DNA from: Theocolax elegans
Lineage: Eukaryota; Arthropoda; Insecta; Hymenoptera; Cerocephalidae
NCBI GenBank assembly: GCA_026168455.1
Contig: CM047431.1
Coordinates: 21,487,421-21,551,420, forward strand
Length of the DNA: 64,000 nt
Direction: 5' to 3'
Made by a program: the position numbers and the translations under genes. Under the pieces are notes generated by a model, which did no database searches, was not told the DNA's origin, and was given only the letters and a program-made list of their open reading frames with translations. This document shows positions 53,406 to 63,197 of the stretch, piece after piece (positions within the stretch are counted from its first letter, which is position 1; every line of letters starts with the position of its first letter).

Positions 53406-54340
53406 CACCCCATACCACCACCCCTTCCCCCTTCAAATTTTACCCCTTTTAAAAAAACAACTAAAAACATTAACCCCCAACAGTGCGTCAAAAAACATGT
53501 GATACATCTATTTATCAAAAAATATCGTCACATCGACAATTACGTCACACAAATAGATTGACGTCACAGAAAGGGAGAAAGGTTTTTGATGGAATTTAAT
53601 TTTTATTTAACTTTAACTTTAACTTTAATTTTTTCTATGATATATTTTTAATATTTAATTTATTTTTAAAAAAATAATAAAAAATAAATAAATAAATAAA
53701 TTAAAATATAACAAATTAACTTTAATTTTATTTTTTTTTATATATATAGAACTTTTATCCTCCAAATGTTGAGCAAACGATAGGTGAACATCAATCATTA
53801 ATAATTATAAATAATATTTTATTTTATATTTTTATTTAATAAAATTTTCTATTTTTCATGATTTTTATTTTTTGACATGATCAATTTACGAGAAATTGCC
53901 CATATATACATGTAAAATCTAAATGTGCGTAAATTAAAGGTTACCTAATTATCTTTTTTTATTGTATTCATACAATTGTAATTTTATTTATTTTTTCACA
54001 TATAATAATTACAAAGGAAATAAGGTTGGACAACGCCATAAGAATAATAATAATAATATAAAATCAAAGAGTGTTTTAATTGAAGAATAATAAAATCCAA
54101 TTATCATTGTAATTATGGGCATTATAAAAATAGACAATAATAAATGTTAACAAATAAGTAAGATTATTATTACTTAGTATTAATATATTATATTTATCTA
54201 AACTTTGAAAATGAAAAATTAAATCTAATAACTTTATAACTTCATATAGTTTAAATGTTTTCCTAATAATTAATATTGATACAACAAAATAAATCAAAAG
54301 TTTAAATCGACCGAGGGAGCGTTAGCGACCGAGGTATTTG
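53406..54340. other. AT-rich spacer without a gene
   Basis: Poly-pyrimidine patch near 53405-53450, then mostly A/T. No coding or RNA gene seen. Confidence 0.6.
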
Positions 54341-54429
54341 TTGCTAGTATTTATTAAAAGAGATGCGCGTAAGGATGGAATGTGTCAAACGTCGCCATTT
54401 TCCGCACTGACAGTGCAGTCGCGCCGCCA

Positions 54430-55316
54430 GACATTAGCATAACCTAGCTGAAAATGGCTGCAAGGAGAATATCCATCCGTAAAGCTCCAGGGTTGGATGG
54501 AATACCTGGTCTGGCCATTAAGACCGCTGCGCTGAATGTGCCACAAATTTTTGCGTACACATTTAGTGCATGTTTTCAATTAGGATGCTTCCCAGTAAGG
54601 TGAAGGTACAGAGGCTGGTGCTTCTCCGGAGAACCAGGGTTGCCAGATGGCGATTTTTTCTCCTTGTTGCTCTTGCTTAATAAACATCAATATACGTAAG
54701 AGAGAAAAGAAAAAAAAATCGCCAACTGGTCACTCTGCGGAGAACCCGTTCTCATACCGTCCACTCTGATTGTTGGATATAGCTGGGAAGCTGTTCGAGC
54801 GTGTCGTGTGTGCCAGACTACAAGCAGCCATTGCACAGGCAGGCGATCTGTTCGACAATCAGTTCTGTTTTCGGAAAGGGCGCGCAACTATTGACGCTAT
54901 AAATCGAGTTGTCGAGCTGGCCACCAATGCCATAGGTAGTACTAGGAATTCTAGGCGCATGTGTGCTATTATCGCACTGGATATCCGCAATGTCTTCAAC
55001 TCGCCTCGGTGGGACAATATTACGTTATCCTTGGAACAATTAAAGGTGCCGCTCTACCTACGCAAAGTCATCTCGAGCTACCTTACAGAACGGATTCTCC
55101 TCCATGACACCGAGGATGGCGCGCACTCCTATAACATCACCAGAGTCGTGTCGCAGGGTTCGGTCTCGGGACCTCTTCTTTGGAACGTCATTTACGACGG
55201 ACTGCTTAGTCAGCAGCTTCCACAGGGAGTGTCAATGGTGGCTTTTGCGGACGATGTGGCTTTGGTCGTCGTCGCAAGGAGCATCGATGAGATAGAGTAT
55301 CTCGGAGAATATCTCT
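54430..55316 (+). pseudogene. R1-like non-LTR reverse-transcriptase remnant
   Basis: Plus frame at 54460-54595 encodes the RT start (RKAPGLDGIPGLAIKTAAL, then FQLGCFP). After a 103 bp hAT MITE comes 54770-55316 with LDIAGKLFERVV, DNQFCFRKGRATIDAI, VVSQGSVSGPLLW (usual Gly-Val-Pro-Gln-Gly-Ser) and catalytic Phe-Ala-Asp-Asp (VAFADDVAL). The pattern is that of the R1/LOA-type group. Endonuclease and C-terminus are absent; the right end is cut by the Penelope-like terminal repeat. Confidence 0.82.
54635..54737. mobile_element. 103 bp hAT-type MITE with 8 bp target duplication
   Basis: Ends CAGGGTTGCCAGATGGCGA and (inverted) CAGAGTGACCAGTTGGCGA. The 8 bases CGGAGAAC flank it at 54627-54634 and 54738-54745. 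Eight-base duplications and CAGGG-type ends are diagnostic of hAT elements. It interrupts the R1-like RT frame. Confidence 0.9.
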
Positions 55317-55330
55317 ATCGCGGTAGTTAC

Positions 55331-55620
55331 GAACTAGTTACTAATGTACACAAACTATGACGCATAGTTTGTAAACACACACCTACTTTATTTTTGTATA
55401 AATACTCATTGATTTCGTATCAAATGTTATTCGACGAAGTTCACTTGGGCTGTAACATTATATTCAATATTATAAAATTTGATATAAATATTTATAATTT
55501 TGTCCAATAAATTCTGTATCTGAAGAGGTCTGCAAACCTAGCAGACGAATCGTTGTGTACTTACATAAATAAATTGGACTTATTTATTATTGACCCTCAA
55601 CAATTGACTATTTACTAATA
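55331..55620 (+). mobile_element. Penelope-like terminal-repeat fragment with hammerhead motif
   Basis: About 290 bp between two copies of GTAGTTAC (55323-55330 and 55621-55628). It contains a hammerhead-like core and no coding sequence. It is best read as a severely 5'-truncated Penelope-like insertion. Confidence 0.55.
55520..55551 (+). ncRNA. Diverged hammerhead-ribozyme core
   Basis: CTGAAGA, stem II GTCTGC-AAACCTA-GCAGAC, then GAATC where GAAAC is expected. The core A to T change probably abolishes cleavage. Confidence 0.5.
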
Positions 55621-55628
55621 GTAGTTAC

Positions 55629-56201
55629 CTCAATTTTAGGCATAGATAGGGGGGGGGGGAGAAGTACCTTCTAACAGCTCCAAGAAGATGTAATTTATTT
55701 TTGAAATACGTTTATCGTCGAATTGGCTACTTAATCGCAGCGCCACTCAGACCCAGCGGCTAGCGACGCAAACTATGGCTCTTACATTTCTTTAAGAGAG
55801 CGACGTTAAAGTAATAAATAAAATCTGATTTTTTAAGCACTTGGACATACCAATAGATATAGATATGACAATCATCAGTAGTTATATTGTTTACGCGCAC
55901 ACATACACGTGTATGCTGCCTAAGAAACTTGATGATTATTAAGATATTAATTCGCCTAATATGCACCAATTGTACAGTTAGTAGTATACTATAATTTAAA
56001 GTGTGTCATAATTGTGAAGGCATTTATTTCGTAGGTAGTATAGGCAATATACTCTGTTAGTAATATTATTGTTTACTTATTATTGTATTAGAAATAATAT
56101 CGAAACTTTTAATAAAATTTACCAATATTGAAATTATTTTTTATTCTAGGTATAAATTTTATTGTATTGATAATCATAACGTTGTATTATTTTTTATATA
56201 G
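55629..56201 (+). other. Probable intron upstream of the helicase exon
   Basis: No coding sequence matching the preceding helicase exon was found. The sequence ends in a polypyrimidine-like TTATTTTTTATATAG acceptor at 56201. Confidence 0.5.
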
Positions 56202-56369
56202 GTTTGGGTAAGACTTTCATTGCAGCTGTAGTTATGTATAATTTTTGGAGATGGTACCCAAGGGCTCGAGTTGTATTTCTAGCTCCAACGAAACCGCTTG
56301 TTGCACAACAAATGAAAGCTTGCTATGATATAATGGGTATACCTAGTGAAGAGACAATAGAACTTACAG
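56202..56369 (+). CDS. FANCM: Single exon of a FANCM/Mph1-family DNA helicase
   Basis: 168 bp bounded by an acceptor AG at 56200-56201 and a donor GTAATT at 56370. The reading (phase 2 in, 1 out) is open with no stop. It contains helicase motif I, Gly-Leu-Gly-Lys-Thr-Phe-Ile-Ala-Ala (with the first Gly shared with the previous exon). A Tyr-Asn-Phe-Trp-Arg-Trp-Tyr-Pro block follows, then motif Ia, [11 protein letters not shown], and MGIPSEE...ELT. This is the signature order of FANCM/Mph1/Hef, the superfamily-2 translocase that remodels stalled forks and anchors the Fanconi anemia core complex. Neighbouring exons were not found in this window, so the gene either has very large transposon-filled introns or this is an isolated fragment. 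There are no damaging changes. Confidence 0.85.
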
Positions 56370-56878
56370 GTAATTAAAAATTATAAAATATACGTTAATA
56401 TAGATACAAACAATGCCACCGAGAATACCTCACAATATTTTCTTTCTTTAAACGTGATGAATAAAACGCCTTATTTATTTGTAGTAATTTTCATTGGTTT
56501 CCATAGTACTCTCTACACGTACCAATTAAATATTATATAAATTAATTAAATAATATATAAAAAATATATTACGTAGGAATACTTACCAATTTTGTGTAAG
56601 TAATTACAAAAAAAGCGACTTTGAAAAATACGCTGAAAAGTGTGAAAGTATTTACAATCGAGTACATTACGCATCAAGGACCCAAAATGTAACATTCTCG
56701 ATGATTGCGGTCTTTGGAACCAAAATAGCGGGGTGATATATTCGCGTTCGCGAGTGCACGTACAATATTTTGGTCCAAAGTCCTTGAATTTAAGTTATAA
56801 TTTAAATTTAAATTTTTTACTTTTATGATATTGTGATTTGAGATTTCTATACATGGCAATTTAATGGTGTACGACTTA
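56370..56878 (+). other. Probable intron downstream of the helicase exon
   Basis: AT-rich with no further helicase exon seen. It leads directly into a foldback element at 56879. The 72-codon minus frame at 56892-56674 has no motif. Confidence 0.5.
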
Positions 56879-57555
56879 CAAGGGGAGTACATGACCTCCG
56901 GGAAACGGATCTCATCCTAACTTTGGTATGTCTTTTATAATATAAAAATATGAAGAAAGCCAAGTTATCTCTTGCCAATGGCCACTTGTACGGAAGTAAT
57001 TCGACATCCAATAATAATAGCAGTAAAAATTACTTCTAATTCGGTCGCTTATAACTCGGAAACAAATAAAGATAAACTATCGAACCAAAAACCAGAAGAA
57101 AGTTGAGTTCAACTAGATATGGTTTGAAAGAAAAGAAGCTCAAATTGCTTAATTTGAAGCAGAGTTATGAAGAAAATTAGAAATTGAAGACTATTAGGCC
57201 AAAATTTAATATGAAAAATTTATTGTTTCTTTTGGCCTAATAGTCTTCAATTTCTAATTTTCTTCATAACTTTGCTTCAAATTAAGCAATTTGAGCTTCT
57301 TTTTTTTCAAACCATATCTAGTTGAACTCAACTTTCTTCTGGTTTTTGGTTCGATAGTTTATCTTTATTTGTTTCCGAGTTATAAGCGACCGAATTAGAA
57401 GTAATTTTTACTGCTATTATTATTGGATGTCGAATAACTTCCGTAAAAGTGGCCATTGGCAAGAGATAACTTGGCTTTCTTCATATTTTTATATTATAAA
57501 AGACATACCAAAGTTAGGATGAGATCCGTTTCCCGGAGGTCATATACTTCCCTTG
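56879..57555. mobile_element. 677 bp foldback element (arms ~320 bp), target TTA
   Basis: The left arm from 56879 (CAAGGGGAGTACATGACC) is the inverse of the right arm ending at 57555 (GGTCATATACTTCCCTTG), with the axis near 57217. TTA flanks both sides (56876-56878, 57556-57558). A three-base TTA duplication fits PIF/Harbinger preference, but the ends are not typical, so the superfamily is open. No coding sequence. Confidence 0.82.
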
Positions 57556-58988
57556 TTAGTATTATTTTTGCGAGGATAATAAAGGGTCTAGGGGGAAGCT
57601 GCGATGGGGGTCGGTGGGTTTACCCTGTCAAAAGTGAAGTAATAATTCTTGAAAACCAATATAAATATTTATTATAAGTTTAAAAATTTATATTATTTAA
57701 ATCAACAAAAAAATATTTATGTGACATTGCATGTCAATAATAATTATTAATTAATAAGTACGCGGGAGAAGGCCTCGACGGTGTCGTTACACCGGAGGCT
57801 TTTCGCGAAGCAGACTACACGTATAGTCGCGGAGACGAGGTCGGCCATGTTGTCGTATGCGATGCACGGTTTTTCCCCACGCGCAGACGACGCTTCCTTT
57901 TCCGTATACATGGTGGCAGGTGCGACCTCTCCAGGAACATGACCCAGGTTGAGGCGAATTATCACCTGGGGGGAGAATGATGTTCTGTCTTTGTCGTTAA
58001 GCCATGGATGAGCGACAGAGACGGATATATGATAGAAATTAGTATTTATAGACTATTAGATGTAAGCGAATCGTGACGAATTAAATATTAATATTAGAAT
58101 TGAATAGGAGTATATTAATTATTGGAATTATTAATGGTCGCTCGAGTAGAATTAATGTAATTATAAGAAATATTAATGATAATAAATTATCTATGATAGA
58201 CGTAAATTAAAAGAATTCGTATTTTCGCGCATTTAATGCGAGGTTGAAAGTCTCGGCGAATAGTAGCATGCTCGGACGGTTCGCGCATGCGAACCATGAG
58301 TGGTATTGCAACCCGTGCTGCGCTTGAGATATGATTCGCGCCTCCACGAGTAGAAAGCACTTGTGGAGGGGATTCTTGAGTGTGTATCGAGATTATGGAA
58401 GTGGAGGCTACATGTTGGGTGTTAGGAGGTGTCTGCAATGAACAACTGCATTCACTCAATATGTATTTTTTGATTTTTGCGCGGGCTGACATGTTGTCGT
58501 GACATCGCGATTTTTCGGCGCATGCTGAGGATGTCCAATCAGCAAGCTCCGGTCATCGAGGGATTGTGAGTGGGAAAAGCGTCGGTGTTGGAATAAAACC
58601 GACGAGATCCTGCGATCTCCTTCTTGTTCCCATCCGGCATTTAGAGTAAACAGTTATCAATACTATATCTATCATCAGTATGAGGAAGCCGACTATTATG
58701 GTTAAGATTCCGGTAAACATAACTTTAATATTTTATTATTTAATTTATTCAGTTAGTTCTCCTGCATTGCGCTGATCCCGCACGCCGAAAGGCAGTGGGA
58801 CCGGGTGCGTGTAGTGACGACCTGAGTATTTTTATTTAAATAATATCGGCGCAACGGTGATGCTGACGCGTTATCTATCATGGTACGCGAGGCTAAACTG
58901 ACGCCATATTAACGGTCTAACGGGTTTTGTGTACCACGCGGTTGGTGAAATTAGTAAAAGTTCGCGCTAGTTATCAAGGGATGTATAT
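57556..58988. other. Unassigned, partly GC-rich DNA
   Basis: Two minus-strand frames (57965-57747, 72 codons; 58492-58187, 101 codons) with no recognisable motif. A TG-starting, AATAAA-containing stretch at about 58492-58720 has the look of a solo LTR, but no partner was found. No host exon recognised. Confidence 0.3.
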
Positions 58989-59956
58989 CCCATTAAAGCC
59001 CATGCTTAAACTAGCAGAGTAACAAAAAAAGTAATTATTGGATCACCTGCTTTTTTGAAAAAAAAAAATACCCGTGTTTTTTTGTTTTTCGAAATTCATT
59101 GTTTAACAATAATTATTTAAACAAATAATAATTTAAGTTGCAAAATTGACAAACTAATAACGCCAATCGATTCTAGAGGAAAAAACAAGAAGAAAATGTA
59201 GAATAAGTTTTTTTGATTGGAGGCTTAGTTTTTTAAAATAAACTATGTAAACAATGTTGTTAAACAATGAATTTTGAAAAACAAAAAAACACGGGTACTT
59301 TTTTTTTCAAAAAAGCAGGTGATTACATAGTTTATTTACATCAGAACGTAATAGGCTAAGCATGGGCAGAAGCCACTTTTGCTTGAAAAATCGAATATCA
59401 ATTGTTTATAGCGTTATTGCAAAAAAACTAAGCCTCCAATCAAAAAAACTTATTCTACATTTTCTTCTTGTTTTTTCCTCTAGAATCGATTGGCGTTATT
59501 AGTTTGTCAATTTTGCAACTTAAATTATTATTTGTTTAAATAATTATTGTTAAACAATGAATTTTGAAAAACAAAAAAACACGGGTACTTTTTTTTTCAA
59601 AAAAGCAGGTGATTACATAGTTTATTTTCATCAGAACGTAATAGGCTAAGCATGGGCAGAAGCCACTTTTCCTTGAAAAATCGAATATCAATTGTTTATA
59701 GCGTTATTGCAAAAAAACTAAGCCTCCAATTAAAAAAACTTATTCTACATTTTCTTCTTGTTTTTTCCTCTAGAATCGATTGGCGTTATTAGTTTGTCAA
59801 TTTTGCAACTTAAATTATTATTTGTTTAAATAATTATTGTTAAACAATGAATTTCGAAAAACAAAAAAACACGGGTATTTTTTTTTTCAAAAAAGCAGGT
59901 GATCCAATAATTATTTTTTTTGTTACTCTGCTAGTTTAAGCATGGGCTTTAATGGG
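58989..59956. mobile_element. Palindromic element with internal 290 bp tandem duplication
   Basis: Ends are inverted: CCCATTAAAGCCCATGC at 58989 and GCATGGGCTTTAATGGG ending 59956. The interior of the right half is tandemly repeated, with GTTAAACAATGAATTT starting at 59259, 59549 and 59839 (period 290). Left and right halves pair over long stretches. No coding sequence. Probably a MITE that grew by internal duplication. Confidence 0.8.
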
Positions 59957-60394
59957 TTAAAATTTACATAATTTGTATTAATTATTAATAAATAAAAATT
60001 CATTCGTTTAGTTATCCGTATTCGGTCGTATTTTATTAGTTATTAATCATACCACAGAATTCCTCTTTCCAACCTCCTCATGAGATATAGTCTTTAACAT
60101 GCTTATCGAATAATATAATTATTATTTTAATAAATAACAATATATATAATCAAAAATACCGTTATATTATTAGTTTTATTCTTGAATAACATTTATGGTA
60201 AAGTTGAAGTTGCTAAATTGATAAAAGACTACTTAGAATAATTTAAAGGGTAATAAGTATATGGATAGTGATGAAAACAAGTGAGATTATATCATCGCTT
60301 TGGTGTAAAAAGACGCTAACTCAAAATCCAGTTGAAGAAGGTGTTAACTTAGAATCCGGTTGGAAATGGCGTTAGCTCAAAATTCGTTTGAAAA
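59957..60394. other. AT-rich spacer
   Basis: No gene. Near its end (60310-60390) a short motif GTTAGCTCAAAATTCG/GTTAACTTAGAATCCG recurs in degenerate form. Confidence 0.5.
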
Positions 60395-61262
60395 ATCAAG
60401 GTCATTTAAAGGTCAAATCGTCGAAATTCATTAAAAAAAGGCTACAATCATTGTATTTTGGGTTTTTTTGCGTCGCTACATCCAAATCTGAGGTAATTAC
60501 ACCCCAAGCAGGTTATGGTCAAGGTCAGTTGAAGGTCACGGACGTAAGTAGAGTGATAAGATTAGTCATTTAGTAGGTTGATGCAAAACAGCAACAAAAT
60601 ATCCATTAAAATTGCAAGTCCACTACTCCTTTTTATGGTAACTAACTATTTTATTGTCAAACGATCTACGAAGTGGTTTACACTTCCGTTTTATCGAGGT
60701 TGTTGGCAGATCTCTTTTCAACGACCAACAGTTATCTGCCAACAGATTTAAGTCCCATCTTCCTTGATACGTGCGCTCCATTTCCTTGATGTCTTGATGA
60801 AATCTCTCTCCCTGTTCTTCGCTCTAATCACCTAAGTTTTCTGAAAACTCGTCTATGTGGGAATATAAAAAATGTAATTTTTGATTCATTAAGCAGCCTT
60901 GATTTTTCTAACTATTTCCTAAATCTATAACTATTTGTTTGTAATTATGGCTCTTATGATTTCCAAGAAAATTCTTAATTACGTTCTTGAAACATAACCA
61001 TGCTTCTTTCTCTGCAACCATGTTTCTTTCTTTCCTTCTTTTTCTTGCAATTTTTATGAATCTTTTGTTGCTTTTTTGCATTGTCCTACTAAATGACTAA
61101 TGTTATCACTCTATTTACGTCCGTGACCTTCAACTGACCTAGACCATAACTTGATTAGGGTGTAATTACCTCGGATTTGGATGTAGCGATCCAAAAAAAC
61201 CCAAAATACAATAATTGTAGCCTTTTTTAATGAATTTCGACGGTTTGACCTTCAAATGACCT
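60395..61262. mobile_element. Inverted-repeat element (arms ~190 bp) carrying a coding remnant
   Basis: Bases 60395-60585 return inverted at about 61070-61262 (TCAAGGTCATTTAAAGGTCA and its inverse). The interior holds a minus-strand coding remnant. Arms plus internal gene is the layout of a DNA transposon, so this is likely a degraded autonomous copy. Confidence 0.7.
60649..61019 (-). pseudogene. Remnant of a multi-copy transposon-type protein
   Basis: One minus-strand frame of about 123 codons with two TAG stops. It begins VAEKEAWLCFKNVIKNFLGN, then has a LHFLYSHIDEFSENLG block, then EEQGERFHQDIKEMERTYQG and RWDLNLLADNCWSLKRD. I recognise this Glu-Arg-Phe-His-Gln-Asp signature from a protein family that is present in many copies in arthropod genomes, presumably mobile. 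I cannot name its superfamily. The two stops and the lack of an ATG make it a pseudogene. Confidence 0.6.
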
Positions 61263-61460
61263 TGATTTTGAGGTTATTGGGTTTAAGCAGCCTTGGTTTT
61301 GGAATCAGCGACCCCAAAAACCCTTGGATACGATGGTTTTAGCCTATTTTTATTGAATTTTGATATTTTGACCTTCAATTAACCTTGAACACGACCTGAT
61401 GGGGGCAAACTGGCCCCGGATTCGGAATTAGCGACCCGAATTACGTATAAGTATCATGGT
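61263..61460. repeat. ~120 bp subterminal repeats next to the inverted-repeat element
   Basis: The block GGATT(T/C)GGA(A/T)...AGCGA(T/C)CC...TTTTGACCTTCAA(A/T)T(G/A)ACCTTGA, which forms the right arm (61140-61260), repeats once more at 61263-61387 and again partly at 61391-61460, increasingly diverged. Confidence 0.6.
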
Positions 61461-61576
61461 CCGGTCGTTGGGACTTACCGAAGCCCTACCGACCGAGCCA
61501 TCGTAGGCCTCAATTATAATATTACTCAGAGAAAAAATTTTATTTAAATATATTTCCTTGTCTTTAAAAGCATTTT
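61461..61576. other. AT-rich spacer
   Basis: No feature seen. Confidence 0.5.
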
Positions 61577-61715
61577 ATATATAATTATCGGTCTTTCCGA
61601 ACTAAATGCTTTATTTTTGGAATAAAGCAGGCCCATTATACCCTTTGTCCACTATGGTTGGTGGAATTTCCCAGAGTAACGGCCTTTTACAAAAATTAAA
61701 ACAAAAATTAAAGGC

Positions 61716-61749
61716 GTTTCGTCCTCGATCCCCAGTTTGGACTCCTCAG
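61716..61749 (-). ncRNA. Hammerhead-ribozyme core (5' part missing)
   Basis: On the minus strand CTGAGGA, stem II GTCC/GGAC, GAAAC. The cleavage-site side of stem I is cut off at the repeat junction (61757/61758), so this copy is likely inactive. Confidence 0.6.
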
Positions 61750-62004
61750 TAAGGAACTGAGTTTTATTCCAAAAATAAAGCATTTAGTTCGGAAAGACCG
61801 ATAATTATATATATATTATCACCGAACGTTTAAATTCATTTTGTTTTAATAAACCTGCGACTCGGTCTAATACGTCGCACTCTGGCTGGTGGTCTTTCCC
61901 ACCGCTAGATGGAGACGACTTTACTCGTTGGAGAGATTGTCGTCCTTCTCTATATATATAGCCGCATAACATCTTGCTGGCGTCGCAGTTCATCTTGCGA
62001 CAGA

Positions 62005-62068
62005 CGTCTAAGGTATGATCTCCAGTTCCTTACTGAGGAGTCCAAACTGGGGATCGAGGACGAAACGC
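62005..62068 (+). ncRNA. Complete-looking hammerhead ribozyme
   Basis: In order: GTC cleavage triplet (62006-62008); stem I TAAGG...CCTTA; CTGAGGA (62033-62039); stem II GTCC...GGAC; GAAAC (62062-62066). Stem III is only the U-A pair plus two G-C pairs. All invariant core bases are present. Such a minimal stem III is typical of hammerheads in Penelope-like elements and would favour activity as a dimer. Confidence 0.75.
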
Positions 62069-62313
62069 CTTTAATTTTTGTTTTAATTTTTGTAAAAGGC
62101 CGTTACTCTGGGAAATTCCACCAACCATAGTGGACAAAGGGTAAAATGGGCCTGCTTTATTCCAAAAATAAAGCATTTAGTTCGGAAAGACCGATAATTA
62201 TATATATATTATCACCGAACGTTTAAATTCATTTTGTTTTAAAAGCATTTTATTTAGTTAGAAGTAACAGTTCAATTTATATATTTGTTTATACATTTAT
62301 TCACAATAAATAT

Positions 62314-63197
62314 TGTAACGGGGTGGGTACTGGGGATATGTAAGGCCCACGGTTTGGCCCAATTTGTCCCAACTTACCAACCTTAAGTGTGCAGTCCCAC
62401 GATGCGGCCGGAAATCACTTTGATTCCCGTGCAATGCCGTTAACAACGTCAAACACCTCGTTTGACTTAGATACCGTGTGTTGGGTCCTATGCCCAAAAT
62501 TGCCAACTAGAATAAACACCGGAGAGAGCGGTATTCGTAGGATAGGACAGTAACCGGTAAAACACTATCAACAATTGATATCTTTCGTTAATCGGCGAGA
62601 AAGATTGTCTCGCCAAGTCAATTTATTAAATTAACAAATATTAATAAATAAACAATAAATTAACGTTAACAATTTACGGGGAGTCGTACCGGCGGGAAAC
62701 GACTGGGCAAAGGAGAAATAGCTCGTCCTCGTGCTTATCTCTCTCTCTCACTCCAACGGTCGGGAAGGCGGTTGACTCCTGTCTTCCTTCTCTCACTCCC
62801 TGTGGGACGTGCTGCTCCGCACGCCGACGTGGAGATTGGTGGGGAGAAAACCTCACACCCACACACTAAATGCACCAGTCTTTCTATCCACTGTTTCCGT
62901 TAAAAATCTCTCGGCCGTTGTCAACACGATGTTGTTGCCGAGCGCGCGCGAACTCTCTCTGTACTCCCCCCGCGCACGATACTCGCGCGCGTTCCCTGCA
63001 CGCGCATCAATCTCGATACTCTTTTCGGTTACTCACCTGATCGGTAACTCGCTTACCGTTATAATATTTAAATAATAAATCAGAAAATGTATTACATAAA
63101 ATCGATTCCAATTATATAACGAAACAATCAAAATTCTAAGTCACTCTGAGTTTAATAATTATTAAAAATTTTAAGAATTTTAACAGACCTTAGAGTT
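62314..63197. repeat. LTR-like repeat, copy 1
   Basis: Starts TGTAACGGGGTGGGTACTGG. About 370 bp matches the copy at 63198. It then has GC-rich sequence with CT-tracts (62735-62830), as seen in the leaders of the Gypsy A copies. The TG start and its tandem pair suggest an LTR, but the end and any primer site are not resolved. Confidence 0.45.

Larger units (their letters stand above)
61577..62243. mobile_element. Inverted pair of hammerhead-bearing terminal repeats
   Basis: 61577-61757 is the inverse of 62022-62200. In addition, 61768-61850 is a direct copy of 62158-62242. Each arm carries a hammerhead core. There is no coding sequence. The structure looks like joined Penelope-like terminal repeats, or a small ribozyme-bearing retroelement. 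Confidence 0.65.

Noticed and set aside
57747..58492. Two minus-strand ORFs of 72 and 101 codons
   Set aside because: No recognisable domain and no supporting context; could be random in GC-richer DNA.
58492..58720. Solo LTR
   Set aside because: It has a TG start and a polyadenylation-like signal, but no second copy, no clear CA end and no target duplication; left as unassigned.
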